A stretch of 64,000 bases of DNA from Euptelea pleiosperma (lineage: Eukaryota > Streptophyta > Magnoliopsida > Ranunculales > Eupteleaceae), in assembly GCA_035048495.1 (NCBI GenBank), contig CM068553.1, positions 14,323,190-14,387,189 of the forward strand, read 5' to 3'. Below the pieces are notes generated by a model. It saw nothing but the letters and a program-made list of their open reading frames with translations, searched no databases and had not been told where the DNA came from. The position numbers and the translations under genes are program-made. This document shows, one piece after another, positions 45,516-57,658 of the stretch. The stretch's first letter is position 1; every line of letters begins with the position of its first letter.

Positions 45516-48500
45516 TGATATTCACTCAAAAGTGCTTATTTTAAGCAATTATCCTTTTAGCGTTATTGCATTCTCCTACGTAAAATGCTCTATTTATCTA
45601 CTTTTCTACGTAATAGTCTCTTCTGTTGCGTAGAACACACTTTTCTGGACGAAATGGTATATTTGTATGTATTAAACGCATTTCTGGAAGTCTAGACATT
45701 AAGTCGTTCTGATAAAGTCTCATTACGCGCTTCTTCTGTCGCAGGAAACCCCGATGGGACAATTCTCTAGACTTGCGAACCCACATCGATCAGGAAAGCC
45801 CATTATCAAAGCTTAAAGAGCCCACATGCTATGACTAGAAGATATGGGCTAAATATGGGCTGAATAAGAGGACCAAAAAGCCGGCCCAAAGAACGAAGAG
45901 AGCAGGAGAGCCAATGACCAAGAGACAGACCAAAGCGTTTAAAGCCACATGAGTCAGCAAGGAATGATAGTCTACTCTACTGGAGAAGCGTGAGGATGGT
46001 CACAGTGAAGACTAGGGTTCCAGACCCTCTGCCAATACTTTTATCTTTATTTTCTGATATTTTCTCTCTCATCTCTCCTTATTCTCTCTTTCTTCATCTC
46101 TCGGTCCTCTGTTCTACTGACCTAACCCCAGAACTCCTGTCCGTTGGCTCTGGCCCATCTCCCTAAGCTATCGGACCGTTGGATCTTCCATCAGACCATT
46201 GGATCGTCCATCAGACTGTCGGATCTCTCTAAATCCGTCGGCTTGCCAATTTGGATCCTAATCCAGTCATCTTCAGTCTGATCATCAGCAAATCACGCAT
46301 CATATCATATTATGAGACGATGGACATCATCAATCCATGTGGGCCAGTAGCCGGGCCCATCATCATCGATCCGCTGTCTGACCATTTAGTGGACCCCGTG
46401 AATTTCAAAATAATTTTAATTAAATTTTAAAAAAGGGGGGGTCCACTAAATGGGAAAATTCCCCAAAGAAAAGTAAGGTTTTACTTAAAAAAAAAAAATT
46501 TATTTTTTCTTATTTTTTTTATTTTCAAAAAAATCCCTATTTCCATTAAAGGAAATAGAGAAGCTTTAAAAGGGGAGAAGAGAGGGTTCGAAACCCTAAT
46601 CTCCTAATCCCTCTCCTCCTCTCCTTCCCCCAAAACTTGCCCCCCCACGTTTTCCCCTTCTTCCTCCTCCTCTTCTTCTCCTCTTCTTCTTGTTCTTCAT
46701 CATCATCTTCTTCATTTTCTTTTTACCGCAGTTGCAACCTGCAACTCCGGCCGGTAGCAACAACACCACAGCAACACCGCTCCACCCCTGCGTGCAAGCT
46801 CCGCTGTGCACTCCACCGCCTGCAGCACTTGCAGCACCACAGCCTTCTTCATCTTCCTCCTCTTGCGCCGGCTGCCTTCTCCAACCAGCAATGCCTCCCT
46901 CAGAGCTTGCTGCCCTCCACAACCTGCTGCTACATTCCACGTCGCAGGTGGCTCCACCACCGTCCACCTGCATTCCCACAAACCAGCAAGATCGCCTCTG
47001 ACATTGTTACCTCCGTCAAAGGTGATCTCTCCATCTTACCTGCGAAAAACGGCAAGGATGCCTGCTCTCCACCATCTTCTCTAGGCTGCTTCTCAACTGT
47101 TGCAGCCTGTACCATCAAGGAGCACGCCTGCTCCTCCTTCTCGATGTAGCCTTCACCTCCCTGGTGTTGCAGGCCAACAACACCAACACCCAGCACCGTC
47201 ATCTCCAACTTCTTCTCTCTCCCAAAAAAAAAAAAAAAAAGAAAGAAACTCTGCAACCCTCCGAAAGAAAGAAATAAAAAAGGGAAAGAGGGAGAAGAGG
47301 AAAAGAGGAGAGGAAGCTAGTGTCCATCTCCCTGTTGCTGCACCATTCACTCCGCCAACCTAAAGGCTGGCCGGACTGGTTTTACTCCACCGGAAAGATC
47401 TGTACCTGCAACATGAGCGCTTCTCACTTGTTGCACCTATGAGCCACCACTGTTATCTTGCTGGCCGTTCTCTAAGCCAACAACCTTCCTTTGACTGGTG
47501 TGTGCATTCTTCTCAAGGGTTGCTAGAGTTGCAACTTGCAACTCCGGCAAACTCCATTAACGCCGACAATTAGTCTCCACAACCTTCACCACCCTACCAC
47601 CACCGATCCAGCAACCTTCACCTGTAATGCCTCTCCACCGTCTTGTCCAGCCAGATCTCCGAGCAACACCGCCTGCATCAACTTCACCAGCAACTTCGAT
47701 GGGTTTTTTTTTTGAAAACCTTCAACAGGTTCGAGATCCTCTTCCATCTTCCCTTCCTTGACTGTGGTTCTCAAGGGACTCTTCCAGATCGTGTACCTCC
47801 TTCCACCATGCTCCACCGCCCACAGATTGTTGCAAGCTTCCTCTTTGCTCCACCCTCTCAAGCGCTCTCTTCTTACAAGAACCCACAGTTCTTCCTCCAT
47901 GGGAGCCAAACCAGCAAGATCCCACGCTCCACCATTGCCATGCACACTCCAATCTTTTTCATCATTGGCTGAACCGAACCACTCTCCAAGGTGAGTTGCT
48001 TAAGGTAATTTCTCTCTCGTCTTTGGTCTCTCTCTCTAGGTTAGATTTCTCTTGGCTTTCTCTCTCTAGAACTCTCTCTAGGCTTTGAAAATCCCCCTTT
48101 CTCTCTCTAAGTTTTCTACTTTCTCTCTTCTTCACTATCATGAGTTTCTCTCTCTAGAAACATGTTCTCTCTCTACATTATCTCTCTAAGTCTAGACTCT
48201 CCAGGCTGATCGCCTTTTTGCACCGCCGACTCCGTTCGGTGAATGCAAAAGGGAAAGTTTTTCTCTCACCTCTACCTTGTCGGCCGGTAAACGACCGAGG
48301 TGAAAATCTCTCTCTACCTTCTTCCTCTCTCTCTAAAATCTCTTTTTACATACTTTCTTACATGCTTTCTAGAATAGATTTACCGCTTTATTTAATTCTA
48401 TCATTTATTTCATGTAAGCAATAGTTTGATTAATGCAATTTGATTTCGATGAATTTAGTATTTTCTAGATCTCACTTGGATGCATTTTTAATCTCGACTC

Positions 48501-48712
48501 ACCATTCTCATCCTTCCATATTTCTCTTGTACATTATCTATCATTTTATGTTCTTATTTGCGCTAATCCGACTAATCCCGAGTGCGGATCGACATCCAAC
48601 ACGAATCCCTATACAAATATCTCATATTTTACAGGATTAAAGATTCGGATAATTACAAATGTGTTGATTCTAGGGTTTCCGTAACCAACGACGCGAAAAA
48701 ACCCTACTTTCA
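45516..48712 (+). mobile_element. Solo LTR, 3197 bp, of the tRNA-Asp element family
   Basis: TGATATTCAC...ACTTTCA with perfect target duplication GCCAC (45511-45515, 48713-48717). It is in the opposite orientation to 36337-38711. TATA-like CTTTAAAAGGGG at ~46564 is followed by a pyrimidine-rich region of ~1.4 kb. Palindrome at 46728-46750 and a second at ~47525-47545. At 3.2 kb it is twice the LTR of the full element. The many open frames at 46596-47994, on both strands, lie in Pro/Ser- or Arg/Lys-rich low-complexity sequence and are not genes. Confidence 0.85.
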
Positions 48713-48820
48713 GCCACATGATCATCTACTCTTAAAATGATTAGAACCTATTTGTTTTGACTAAAGTTAAACCCGGTTGGGGTGTTTGGAACTATTATTA
48801 CATCTTGATTGGAACGAACC

Positions 48821-49028
48821 TGTAACGCCCTGGGCCCGCACTAGTTAGATATTGTCTGTTTTGGGGTCACCCCCCTTACAATTTTGTTCTTGGTACGTGC
48901 CCTTGCATGCCCAAAAGGCCTCTAACTAGTTAAGGTCCAGCTTGCCCTTATAGCCCAGGCTCCGAACGTTCTCCTATCCGATGTGGGACTAAACTCAAGC
49001 ACCTATCTGCCATTCCACCCAAAAACCC
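48821..49028 (-). repeat. Inverted LTR copy, foldback arm
   Basis: Reverse complement of ~49038-49255 at roughly 90% identity. It starts TGTAACGCCCTGGG and ends AAAACCCTAG, ~10 bases from the direct copy, so only a short loop separates the arms. It lacks the first ~25 bases of the LTR (TGTCAAGGCCTCG). Confidence 0.85.
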
Positions 49029-49030
49029 TA

Positions 49031-49255
49031 GTCGGTGAGCCACGCCAGGGTTTCTGGGTGGAATGGCAGATAACTGCTTGAGTTTAGTCCCACATCGGAT
49101 AGGAGAACTTTTGGAGCCTGGGCTATAAAGGCAAGCTGGACCTTAACTAGTTAGAAGCCTTTTGGGCATGCAAGGGCATGTACCAAGAACAAAACCATGA
49201 GGGGGATGACCCCTAAGCAGACAATATCTAATTAGTGCAGGCCCAGGGCGTTACA
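49031..49255 (+). repeat. Direct LTR 1 of the mini element, 5'-truncated
   Basis: TCGGTGAGCCACGCC to GGGCGTTACA. Matches 49302-49536 apart from the missing start. Confidence 0.85.
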
Positions 49256-49257
49256 AA

Positions 49258-49270
49258 TGGTATCAGAGAC
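49258..49270 (+). other. tRNA-Met primer-binding site
   Basis: TGGTATCAGAGAC, identical to the classical initiator tRNA-Met site in the first 11 bases, two bases after the LTR end. Confidence 0.88.
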
Positions 49271-49301
49271 GAGGAAGGCTCATCCTGTCGGGTGGGGTGA
49301 A

Positions 49302-49536
49302 TGTCAAGGCCTCGTCGGTGCGCCACGCCAGGGTTTCTGGGTGGAATGGCAGATAGGTGCTTGAGTTTATTCCCACATCGGATAGGAGAGTTCGGAGCCT
49401 GGGCTATAAGGGCAAGCTGGACCTTAACTAGTTAGAGGCCTTTTGGGCGTGCAAGGGCATGTACCAAAAACAAAACCGTGAGGAGGATGACCCCAAAGTG
49501 GACAATATCTAACTAGTGAGGGCCCAGGGCGTTACA
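49302..49536 (+). repeat. Direct LTR 2 of the mini element, full length 235 bp
   Basis: TGTCAAGGCCTCG...GGGCGTTACA with TG...CA ends; the only full-length LTR copy of the three. Confidence 0.88.
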
Positions 49537-49541
49537 GAACC

Positions 49542-50817
49542 TATGCTGCTCTGATTATTCTTATCTTAAAAATATTGATTGTTTGACGTAAGTGTTAATT
49601 AAAATATATGTGGTCGACTGTTGGACCCTGATATAGCATGGTGGAAAATTTTGTTGGAGTTGAGTTTCAATAAGTTAGCTACATACTAGCTGATCGAACT
49701 AACTAAATGATCACTGGGATCTTAAGAGATTATACTCTGAGTTGGACTGAATGGAGGGTGTGAGTCGGTCAACCCAGAATGGGCAATATAAGTCGGAGTG
49801 ACTTTTCTAGTGTTAACATTTTTGACTTGAGTGTGCATGAACAAGATTACGCCTTGCGATCCCATTTAGTTTAGTGGTGAAAACATTGCTTTCCAGGGTA
49901 ACCCGAATTCTAGTATTACCCCTCACATCAAAGTGTGATGGGACTAACATGAAGCCTCCCCCGTGAACTATTTCAGATCTGATTGTTGAGGTTGATACAC
50001 TGACCTTAAATCAGATTTGGAACAATCCATGGATTCCCACCATTTCAAAATAGTATTCTCGAGAAAAGAAATAATTTTTTTAAAGAAAAACAAAAGATTT
50101 CTTTTACTTATGCCCCAACTTTGTACTGTTCGGATAAATTTCCAAAACTCATTACTTGTTTTCCTATTGTTATAATGTGAATGTATTTTCTAAATAAAAT
50201 GTGGATTTATGCCTTGGTATCACAATAATTCTGCCATTAGTGTCGCATCATTAATGCCCCCGAGCTAACGATTGATTTACAGTAGTGTATGGATTGCTTA
50301 GCCTTAATGCAAGGCCATAATGCAAGAATTATAGTCATTAGAGGCTTATGGGATTCACCATTTAAAAGATAAGCAAGGAAACCTATTGAACTCGTATTAC
50401 TATGATCGGTGCTAATGACGCTTTACTTTATCTCTAATTAATTCGATTCATTCAAATGATGACACCTTGTAAACTATAGGGTACACACACTGTGTACATC
50501 TCATGGCTGTTGAATAGTCGATAATGGGTCGATTTTAAGAAGGAAAATTTTACTCGATTAATTACCCAATATATACAATATAAATCTACCAATGTAGCCT
50601 GTTTAGTTCTTTCCAAAATGTCCACTAAGATTGATGTCGAGTTAAAGATCACTCGAGGAACGCAAAAATTTCCGCCTAGTACTATGTCTGGGGATACGTG
50701 GGTGCTTGAACTTCTTAGTGCAGTAAAGAAGAGAAGAGCACATAAAAGGAAGTCAACTAGACCCCATGGCCGAGTCGAGAAGCAGGTCGTTGACCCAGAC
50801 TTATGAAATTCCCTTTT
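49542..50817. other. Gene-less stretch
   Basis: AT-rich sequence with no supported exon or repeat end. It probably continues the LTR-like sequence interrupted at 45516 and 48821. Confidence 0.35.
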
Positions 50818-52288
50818 AATTACCTAGTTAAGTCTTAAAGGGGGGTGAATAGGACAATTTTTTATTCCTCTGCGAATTTTATATGGATTAAAAATTATTG
50901 ATCAAATAAGGCATAAAAGGATCAAGCAATTAAAATATGAATCATCCACAGAACATAGATATGAAAAAATCTGAGATACAGTATGCAAACATTCAAAATC
51001 ACATGAGACTCAAATTTATAGTGGTTAAGCGACTCCGTACCTACGACCACTGTCCAATACTCAACACGAGTAATATTATATTGTCTCAATTATGCATTCC
51101 AACATATCCAATTGAAATAAATAATTCACTCACTAAGATATTACTTAATTTTAATCTAATGAGAATCACTTCTCGCTCATATAGAAAGTCAACCTAGGCT
51201 AGTAGTCGATTTAAAGAAATTCTTTTCTCATGGATCTACAATCCTCAACTCAGTTAGATCTCATCCACCAATCATAAAATATTCAGTGTTCATAAATTTT
51301 AAATTATATCAAAAATGTATTTGATCATAGAAACACTTACCTTTCGATGAATACGATCAAATGGAAAATCCTTTGGAGAAGAATTCGCCTAAGAGACACT
51401 CTGCTAAGAGTAATCCTCTTTTTAGAAAAAGATGCTTGTAGAAGAATAATATCAAATAGTATCTTCCAAGCACTTAGAGCCTTCACAATGAATAGACAGC
51501 TTTGCTCTGGTGAAGCTCTCACAAATTCCAGATCTCTGGACTCAAAGAATGTAAAGTAGAGATCTCTTGATTGGGTTAATTCTAATGAGAGGAGAGGGCT
51601 CTTATTTATAAGTAAGCCTCTCATCAATAGAATCGAACCGAATATAGCCGTTTGAAGGGCCAAAGTGCGCTTAAAAATGCATAAGAGATTGAGTCAAAAT
51701 GAGATTCGAAAGAGGCGGGGTCGACCGCACTTTTAGCCAGTCGACTAGACTTCGGTTGACCGAACCTTTAGTCAGTTAGTTTGGGTCGACCGCACCTTTT
51801 TGGCTAGTCGAACGGACATCCAGTCGCCCGCTCAGAAAGGTCGATCGGCCGGTCCTCTTAGTCTAAAACCGAACACTTCTAAACTTTTAGAAATTTCTCT
51901 TTTTGATACGCACATGATACCTAACTATCACTGAACCATCTAGGGTAAATCTTGATCCGCTGGCAACGCGTACCCTTAGATTTACGTAAGTAACCGGAAC
52001 ACGAAATTCTTCATAGTTGAATGTTCATAGAGTGAGAACGTACTCTGATCTTTTAAATCTCATGCTTGAGCTTGACTTTGTCTTCAGTTGAGCTTGATCA
52101 CTTGACTTTGTCTTCAGTTGATCTTAAACACTTGGGTTGATTTTCTTCAGCTTTAATTCTTCTTTGATTAGTTTTGTCGAAGTTCACTTGATCTTTGACA
52201 CTTCAGTCTTCAGGGGATTCGTGACATAGCGATATATATTACCAAAGAACTAAGTATTCTTGGGATTTAACAACCGAGACTTTTCAAT
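50818..52288 (-). repeat. Sirevirus-like 3' LTR region
   Basis: The complement of 52290-52320 contains ATTGACAAAGGGGGAGATTG, a standard purine tract before Sirevirus 3' LTRs. At the far end CCTATTCACCCCCCTTTAAG (complement of 50838-50857) is a typical Sirevirus LTR phrase. A second purine tract GATAAAAAGGGGGAG lies at ~52690. Exact ends are not certain. Confidence 0.45.
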
Positions 52289-52874
52289 CTCCCCCTTTGT
52301 CAATGCCAGGACAAAAATAAATAACTACCTGATTATATTGTAATTTTTGCTCAAATAAAAGAACAAATCAATAAAGCTCCCCCTAAGTACAATAACTACC
52401 CAAATAAATTATCTTTGAAGGATAAAGGAGCAAGGAAGCAGCATAATAGCTCGCGATTAGTATAGTGATAAGTACCAAAATGTCTGTAAACACTTTGTTG
52501 CTACAAAATAATCAACTTGATAAAAAAATCTTTGACAATAGCTTCTCATTAGTATATTAGTCCAATAATACCAAAAATATATTCTCAGTACATTAGTCAA
52601 ATAAATCTAAGTAAGAATCACATATATTTTATGACAAGTATTTCAATAAAATAGAGAGCAACAAGAGTATCAATATAATTGATTTCTCCCCCTTTTTATC
52701 ATACATTGATAAAGGGAAGTGGTCAACAGAGTGACCGATAACATCAACATCCATCATCTCAAACAAAAGTAAACAAGGTATCTCAGTAGCAAATAATACA
52801 AACCAATAGTATCAAATAATACATCCCAAAAAAAATGTACTACTGATCTACAGAGAGAGAGAGCAAAACGTGCT

Positions 52875-54018
52875 CTAATCATAGTCATCATCCTCGTCGG
52901 CATCATCATTACCATCATCGTCATCATCGTCAACTCCATTGTCTTCTTTTTCATCTTCATCCTCATCTTCATCTTCATCTTCATCATTATCATCATCTTT
53001 ATCTTCGTCGTCTCCAACCGCAGAAGGCACAGTGGTCTCCTTAGGTGAAGACTCTGGATAGTCCAAATGTTGAGACCTAAGAAATGAAGTCATACGCTGC
53101 TGACATCGAGAAAATTTATCAATCGACGCACAGAGATTGTTTAACTTGGACGAAAGACCTGCAATAAATGCAGATACAAAGGAACGACAAAAAATTGAGC
53201 TCGAAACAGAAGCAGAGGCAAAAGTAGACGAGTCACCAACCAACATTTTACTAAATGTAGCTTGATTGATAGGTGAGATGGGATGCAGAGTTTCATCAGA
53301 GTCAAGAATAGGAACTTTGTAATGACTAAAAATTTTTGAAACAAGAATGCCAAAAGACAAAGTCCGCTTACGATTCTCAATCGCCAAATTTTTGACTATG
53401 AGATGAAAGATAACTGAAGGACCACAGATTCGTGTGCCCTGAGAGACACAATACAAAATGTACTGGATATAAGGACCGATCTCACTCCGATGTCCGGCCT
53501 TTGAGACCAAGTTATAGGAGAAGATCAATCATAACAAGTGGTACATGGGAAGTAATTCCCGAGTAGCCAGGTCAAAGGTCCAATGAACTACCTCTCCACA
53601 GATAGCTTTTGAGATAGCCTTTTTGTTCTTAAGAGGTAAGGAATGGGAGAAAATTCTTCTATTAGGTACACGATGAAGACCTGTGATCTTTGAAATCAAA
53701 GATAAAGTAATTTTGAACCTAATTCCTCGAACCTCAGAATAAAGAAATGGACCTTCTGGATCATGATTGTATAGATTGCAACTAAGGATATGCAACACCA
53801 GAAATGGAAAGAAGTTTAGACCAACCTACCAAATTCAAAAGATTAGGGATTCTAGTCATGGTCACTTCTTTTTCGATAACCCCACGCTTAACAACAACGG
53901 CTCTTTTGATGAAGTTCTTCAAGAAGTTAGCCCTAGCCAAGGGATTGATGAATAGGCCAAGAGGATAAGGATCATTTGAAGATGATTCACCTCTTGTTCT
54001 TTTTCCTTGTGGTGCCAT
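52875..54018 (-). pseudogene. Broken retroelement ORF with acidic tail ('putative plant transposon protein' type)
   Basis: Three consecutive minus-strand pieces read as one protein: 54018-53782 (MAPQGKRTRGESSSNDPYPL), 53798-53529 and 53528-52875. A frameshift near 53790 and an in-frame TGA at 53529-53531 break it. The middle resembles the conserved plant transposon-protein domain found beside retroelements (HSLPLKNKKAISKAI; AGHRSEIGPYIQYIL). The end is a tail of Asp/Glu from GA-rich triplets. Downstream lie purine tracts and an LTR on the same strand, which is where Sireviruses carry their extra ORF after pol. Function unknown; clearly non-functional here. Confidence 0.55.
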
Positions 54019-54174
54019 AGAAGGAAAATCAAAGAGATTTCACTCAAACAGGAATGGGAATGGGAATGGAAGTATACAAAAGAGATTTCTAAGGTTCTAA
54101 AGAGTTCAAATAACCCAAAATCAATTTGAGATATTTATAATCAAGGGCAGCAGACCGGACATGGATTGACTCGC

Positions 54175-54555
54175 CACTACCAAAAAATTGATTTTTCCCA
54201 GCAGACAAGTTTATTTTCACCGGCGGTTATAAACCGCTAGCTCGTTGGGGCGATTTAAACCCGCCGGGAAGACCAAAAACCCGCCGACAACAAATATTTT
54301 TTATTTTTTTTTGCGAATAACATCCCCGGCAGGTTAAACTCCCCGAGGAAAGTGTTTCGCCAACGTCTTTTAGCCGTCGGGGATTTCAATATCAAAATAA
54401 AAAAAAGAAGCACGAGAATAGAACACCTTATATTCTATTCTCTTCGCACCCTCTCTCTGATTCACTCTGACTCTCCCTCTCCCTCTCCCTCTCTCTGGTT
54501 CACTCTCAGATTTCCTCTCTCTGACTCTCCCTCTCTCTGGTTCACTCAGATTTTC

Positions 54556-54586
<31 letters not shown>

Positions 54587-54720
54587 AATAGTTTGTACCA
54601 GCACCACCCAATGCCACCATTCGCCACCATGTGATGCTGCCGTTCGCCACCACCTGACGTTGCCGTTCATCACCACTGCCCCATTAGGTATGTATTTTTT
54701 TTTCGTTTTATTTTTGTTTT
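54175..54720 (+). mobile_element. CACTA-type transposon left end with leader-like region
   Basis: CACTACCAAAAAATTG is a CACTA-like terminus. Subterminal words CCGGCGG, AAACCCGCC, CCCCGGCAGG and CGTCGGGG follow in both orientations up to 54390. After this come CT repeats (54455-54590) like a plant 5' leader, short Pro/His-coding sequence and a donor-like AGGTATGT at ~54687. A matching right end was not identified; the CACTA-like end at 60605 belongs to a different sequence family. Confidence 0.55.
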
Positions 54721-55040
54721 GGGTTAGGGTTTCAAGTTTGATTACGATTTAGTTGGTTAGGGCTAGGGTTAGGGTTGGTTCTCGGCGGTGGAGCGATTTT
54801 GTTCAAGTGGGAACACGATTTTGTTCCGAAAATGGGGTTTTTGTAGGTTTTAAGGTTGAACCTGTGGTTCTTGAACCTCACTTCTTCATTGGTTGGGCAA
54901 TTAAGTTTGTATAAGTTAATGTACGTTTGATCCATGATGAATGTTGATTGAGTGATGAGGAAAATAGTCAAAATACAACCTTGCTTCTTACCAGAGTTCT
55001 GTTATAGTGTTGTGCAGACCTACATGTTTAATTTCTATAG

Positions 55041-55131
55041 GATTCACGTCCAATGGAAGCACAACGACATCAAAGTGCAGGACTCGAAGACCCCTGTTTG
55101 GTGAGAAACCAGTCACCATTTTTGGTGTCAG
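55041..55131 (+). pseudogene. Cytosolic GAPDH exon remnant (QWKHNDIKV region)
   Basis: After ATAG the reading gives QWKHNDIKVQDSKT, the NAD-domain segment of plant glyceraldehyde-3-phosphate dehydrogenase, then shifts frame to FGEKPVTIFGVR. Bases for VHG are missing at the start and at least one base is lost after KT. AG and GT borders are kept, so it came from intron-containing DNA and not from a processed copy. Confidence 0.8.
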
Positions 55132-55260
55132 GTATAATAAATCTCATTTTCATTTTCATTTTGTTTTTTACTACGGAAGAACCTTAAATGAACATTACTA
55201 AAATTTGTTTGTTTTTTGTGCAATTTTGAGGAACCCTGAGTCTGGGCTGAGACCTGAACT

Positions 55261-55323
55261 GAGTTTGTCATTGAGTCGACAGGAATGTTTACCGACAAGG
55301 ATAATGTTGCTGCCCATTTGAAA
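55261..55323 (+). pseudogene. GAPDH exon remnant (EFVIESTGMFTDKD)
   Basis: Translates as EFVIESTGMFTDKDNVAAHL, a conserved GAPDH segment. The preceding bases (GGAACCCTGAG...) match the NPE part in another frame. No clean splice border at the left. Confidence 0.8.
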
Positions 55324-55382
55324 ATTTGTTTTGATCTTCCTTTTGGTTGTCGTTACTGATGATCTGAATTTTTACATATTGA

Positions 55383-55610
<228 letters not shown>

Positions 55611-55663
55611 TAGAGTAAATTTGTTTGTTTATCTTATGTTCTTGTCTCAAAGTTCCACAACAG

Positions 55664-55721
55664 GTCATCAATGACAGATTTGGCATTGTTGAGGGTCTCA
55701 TGACCATTGTCTACTCCACAG
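55664..55721 (+). pseudogene. GAPDH exon remnant (DRFGIVEGLM)
   Basis: ACAG|GTCATCAATGACAG... reads VINDRFGIVEGLMTIVYST and ends CACAG|GTGG. Downstream GAPDH exons (NAD-binding C-terminal part) are not found, so the gene copy is 3'-truncated. Confidence 0.8.
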
Positions 55722-55749
55722 GTGGATTTTATTATTTTCTTTTGTTTCT

Positions 55750-57530
55750 TTGTTTTGTTTAGTAACAAGTTTGGGCCGTGTAGATTGGTTTGTGTTTCCT
55801 CGTAATCTTTGTGATTCAGTCACACATATGTTGATGGGCCATCATGCAAGGATTGTAGGAAACCTTGTTCATTTGCAATTTTGGTTGACATTTCTATGTC
55901 AGGCGTGTGGATTATTAGGATGCATGACAGCAAGTAGGATTTTGAATTGATGAGTAAATTCCATGAACTAAAACTAAAACTAAGACCCAAAGAGTCTAGA
56001 ACATTTGTAGACTGGTTTCTTTTCTCCTACCAACAATCAAATACTTATAAATGCTTACCATCAAATACTTAAAATTATAGGATCACTACTTGTTAATGAG
56101 ATGGGTTTACGTATTATTTGAGTACTAGTGTGTACATGAGTTCTGTCCATAGTTGCTCTCATTAATATGTGCATGGGATGACAAAAAATGAAGATCGATG
56201 TTTATTTGAATGAAAATTGTTGTAGTTAATTTGTTCCTTTTTCTTTGCCCCTTGTAGTTTTTCATTGCGTGAAATATGCACACCTTTTGAAAGTTTTATT
56301 GTTTCCTTTGGAAATTGATGTTGTTTAATTGCTAGGTTGGTCTGCTACATGGTAATTGTCTATTATTTGATGATAATCATGGGTTGTTTTGTGGAAATTA
56401 AAATATGGGCATATAAACATGGATTAGATGGATCCATCTGTTGGTTCAAGGATGGTGACATCTGGGCATATAGCTTAAAATAACGGCCGTTATTTTCGTT
56501 ATAACGGCTGTTATATTCCGTTATATTGAAAATAACGACCGTTATCTTTTGAAAATTTTGTGAAAAAAAGCCGTTATTTCCATTATTTTCTGTTTTTGAA
56601 AATTTGAAATTCAAATTTAAAATTTTCAATTTCGAATTTAAAATTTTGAATTTTGAATTTCAGCGCATTTTTTCCATTATTTTCTGTTTTTTCCACTGAG
56701 TGTCACAATTCATTATAGCGACCATTATAACGGAAAAAGCGTCACAATACACAGGCATGAATTGTTTTCTTTTTGAAAGATTTGTGCAAAAAATCAGTTG
56801 TTGCTGTTTATCAGTCCTTTGTTCTCCACCATGCTTTGGTTTACTTTCTTTATATGTTTCTGCTGAATTACCAATCAGTTTGGCGAGTTCCTAGCTGATC
56901 CAATAACCAACAAACTGTTGCATTCCATATTGGAACCTGAGACTTTTGTATGTAAAAAAAATCAAGGCGCTAGCTTGTTACACATCAAAACTTTCCTGCC
57001 ATGTAATTTTTTTTCTTTGACATTTTTCAAATTACGAAAAGAAATGACCCCTTGTTTCAGGTATTATCGAGCAATAACTCAAAATGTCTGATGCCTAATT
57101 TTTTTGCAAAACCATCCTACTTGAGGAACTTGTAAGTTACAAAGAATTGGCATGTGTCTATTTAGCATTGCATTCTATGGCATTTTCAGAACTCCATAAA
57201 ATGTCAATTATGGTGTTCTTTGAATGCCATAGAATGCAATTTATGTTGTAGTGAACGCTGGATGATTACAGTCATCAACTTTTGGAGTCAAAAGATATCC
57301 TAGGTGTTTGAACTTTGAACAAACACTTATTTGTACATATCCTAGGTGTTTGAACTTTGAACAAACACTTATTTGTACAATTTCAAAATTATACAATTGT
57401 GTTCAATTACGTGAACATATTGTGTAAGTTTTGAAATGCATTGAATGAACTTAATTAGTACTCTAGTTTTGACCTAAATTTCTATAACAAAAGCAAACTT
57501 CGTGTTTCAATTTTTTATCAATTATTTATT
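55750..57530 (+). other. Intron-like AT-rich stretch with a hAT-like MITE
   Basis: No coding motif. 56466-56735 holds a copy of the AACGGCCGTT-rich MITE family (AAATAACGGCCGTTATTTTC ... ATTATAACGGAAAA). A direct duplication ATCCTAGGTGTTTGAACTTT is at 57296 and 57338. ATTCTATGGCATTTTCAGAA and its partial inverse lie at 57170-57230. Confidence 0.5.
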
Positions 57531-57534
57531 TTAG

Positions 57535-57658
57535 GTGTGAACATCTCTTGCAAGATGGCCTTGATGCATGTGTGATATGGCAGTTTTACCAAGATTTGGC
57601 AAATCCAATGAAGGCTTCAGAATGCCTTGAACAAGTTCTACAAATTGATGGAAGGCGG
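57535..57658 (+). pseudogene. TPR-like exon fragment
   Basis: After TTTTAG it reads CEHLLQDGLDACVIWQFYQD then ANPMKASECLEQVLQIDGR, an amphipathic helix pair in tetratricopeptide style. The reading frame runs on into non-coding sequence without a clear donor. The parent protein is not recognised. It lies between GAPDH and ARF fragments. Confidence 0.45.

Larger units (their letters stand above)
48821..49536 (+). mobile_element. TRIM/SMART-type mini retrotransposon with three LTR copies
   Basis: One insertion, 716 bp, flanked by the perfect target duplication GAACC (48816-48820, 49537-49541). It contains an inverted LTR (48821-49028), a direct LTR (~49031-49255), a 46-bp interior and a second direct LTR (49302-49536). 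The interior starts with TGGTATCAGAGAC, the primer-binding site for initiator tRNA-Met, and ends with GGGTGGGGTGA as a purine tract. There is no coding capacity. LTRs have TATA-like GGCTATAA and the phrase CCCACATCGGATAGGAGA. Confidence 0.88.

Noticed and set aside
46596..47994. Overlapping ORFs of 60-170 codons on both strands
   Set aside because: They lie inside a solo LTR with verified target duplication; composition is CT- or GA-rich low complexity with no motifs.
54755..54780. Interstitial telomere repeat (TTAGGG-like)
   Set aside because: Only two imperfect units of TAGGGTTAGGG; plant repeats are TTTAGGG and the match is short.
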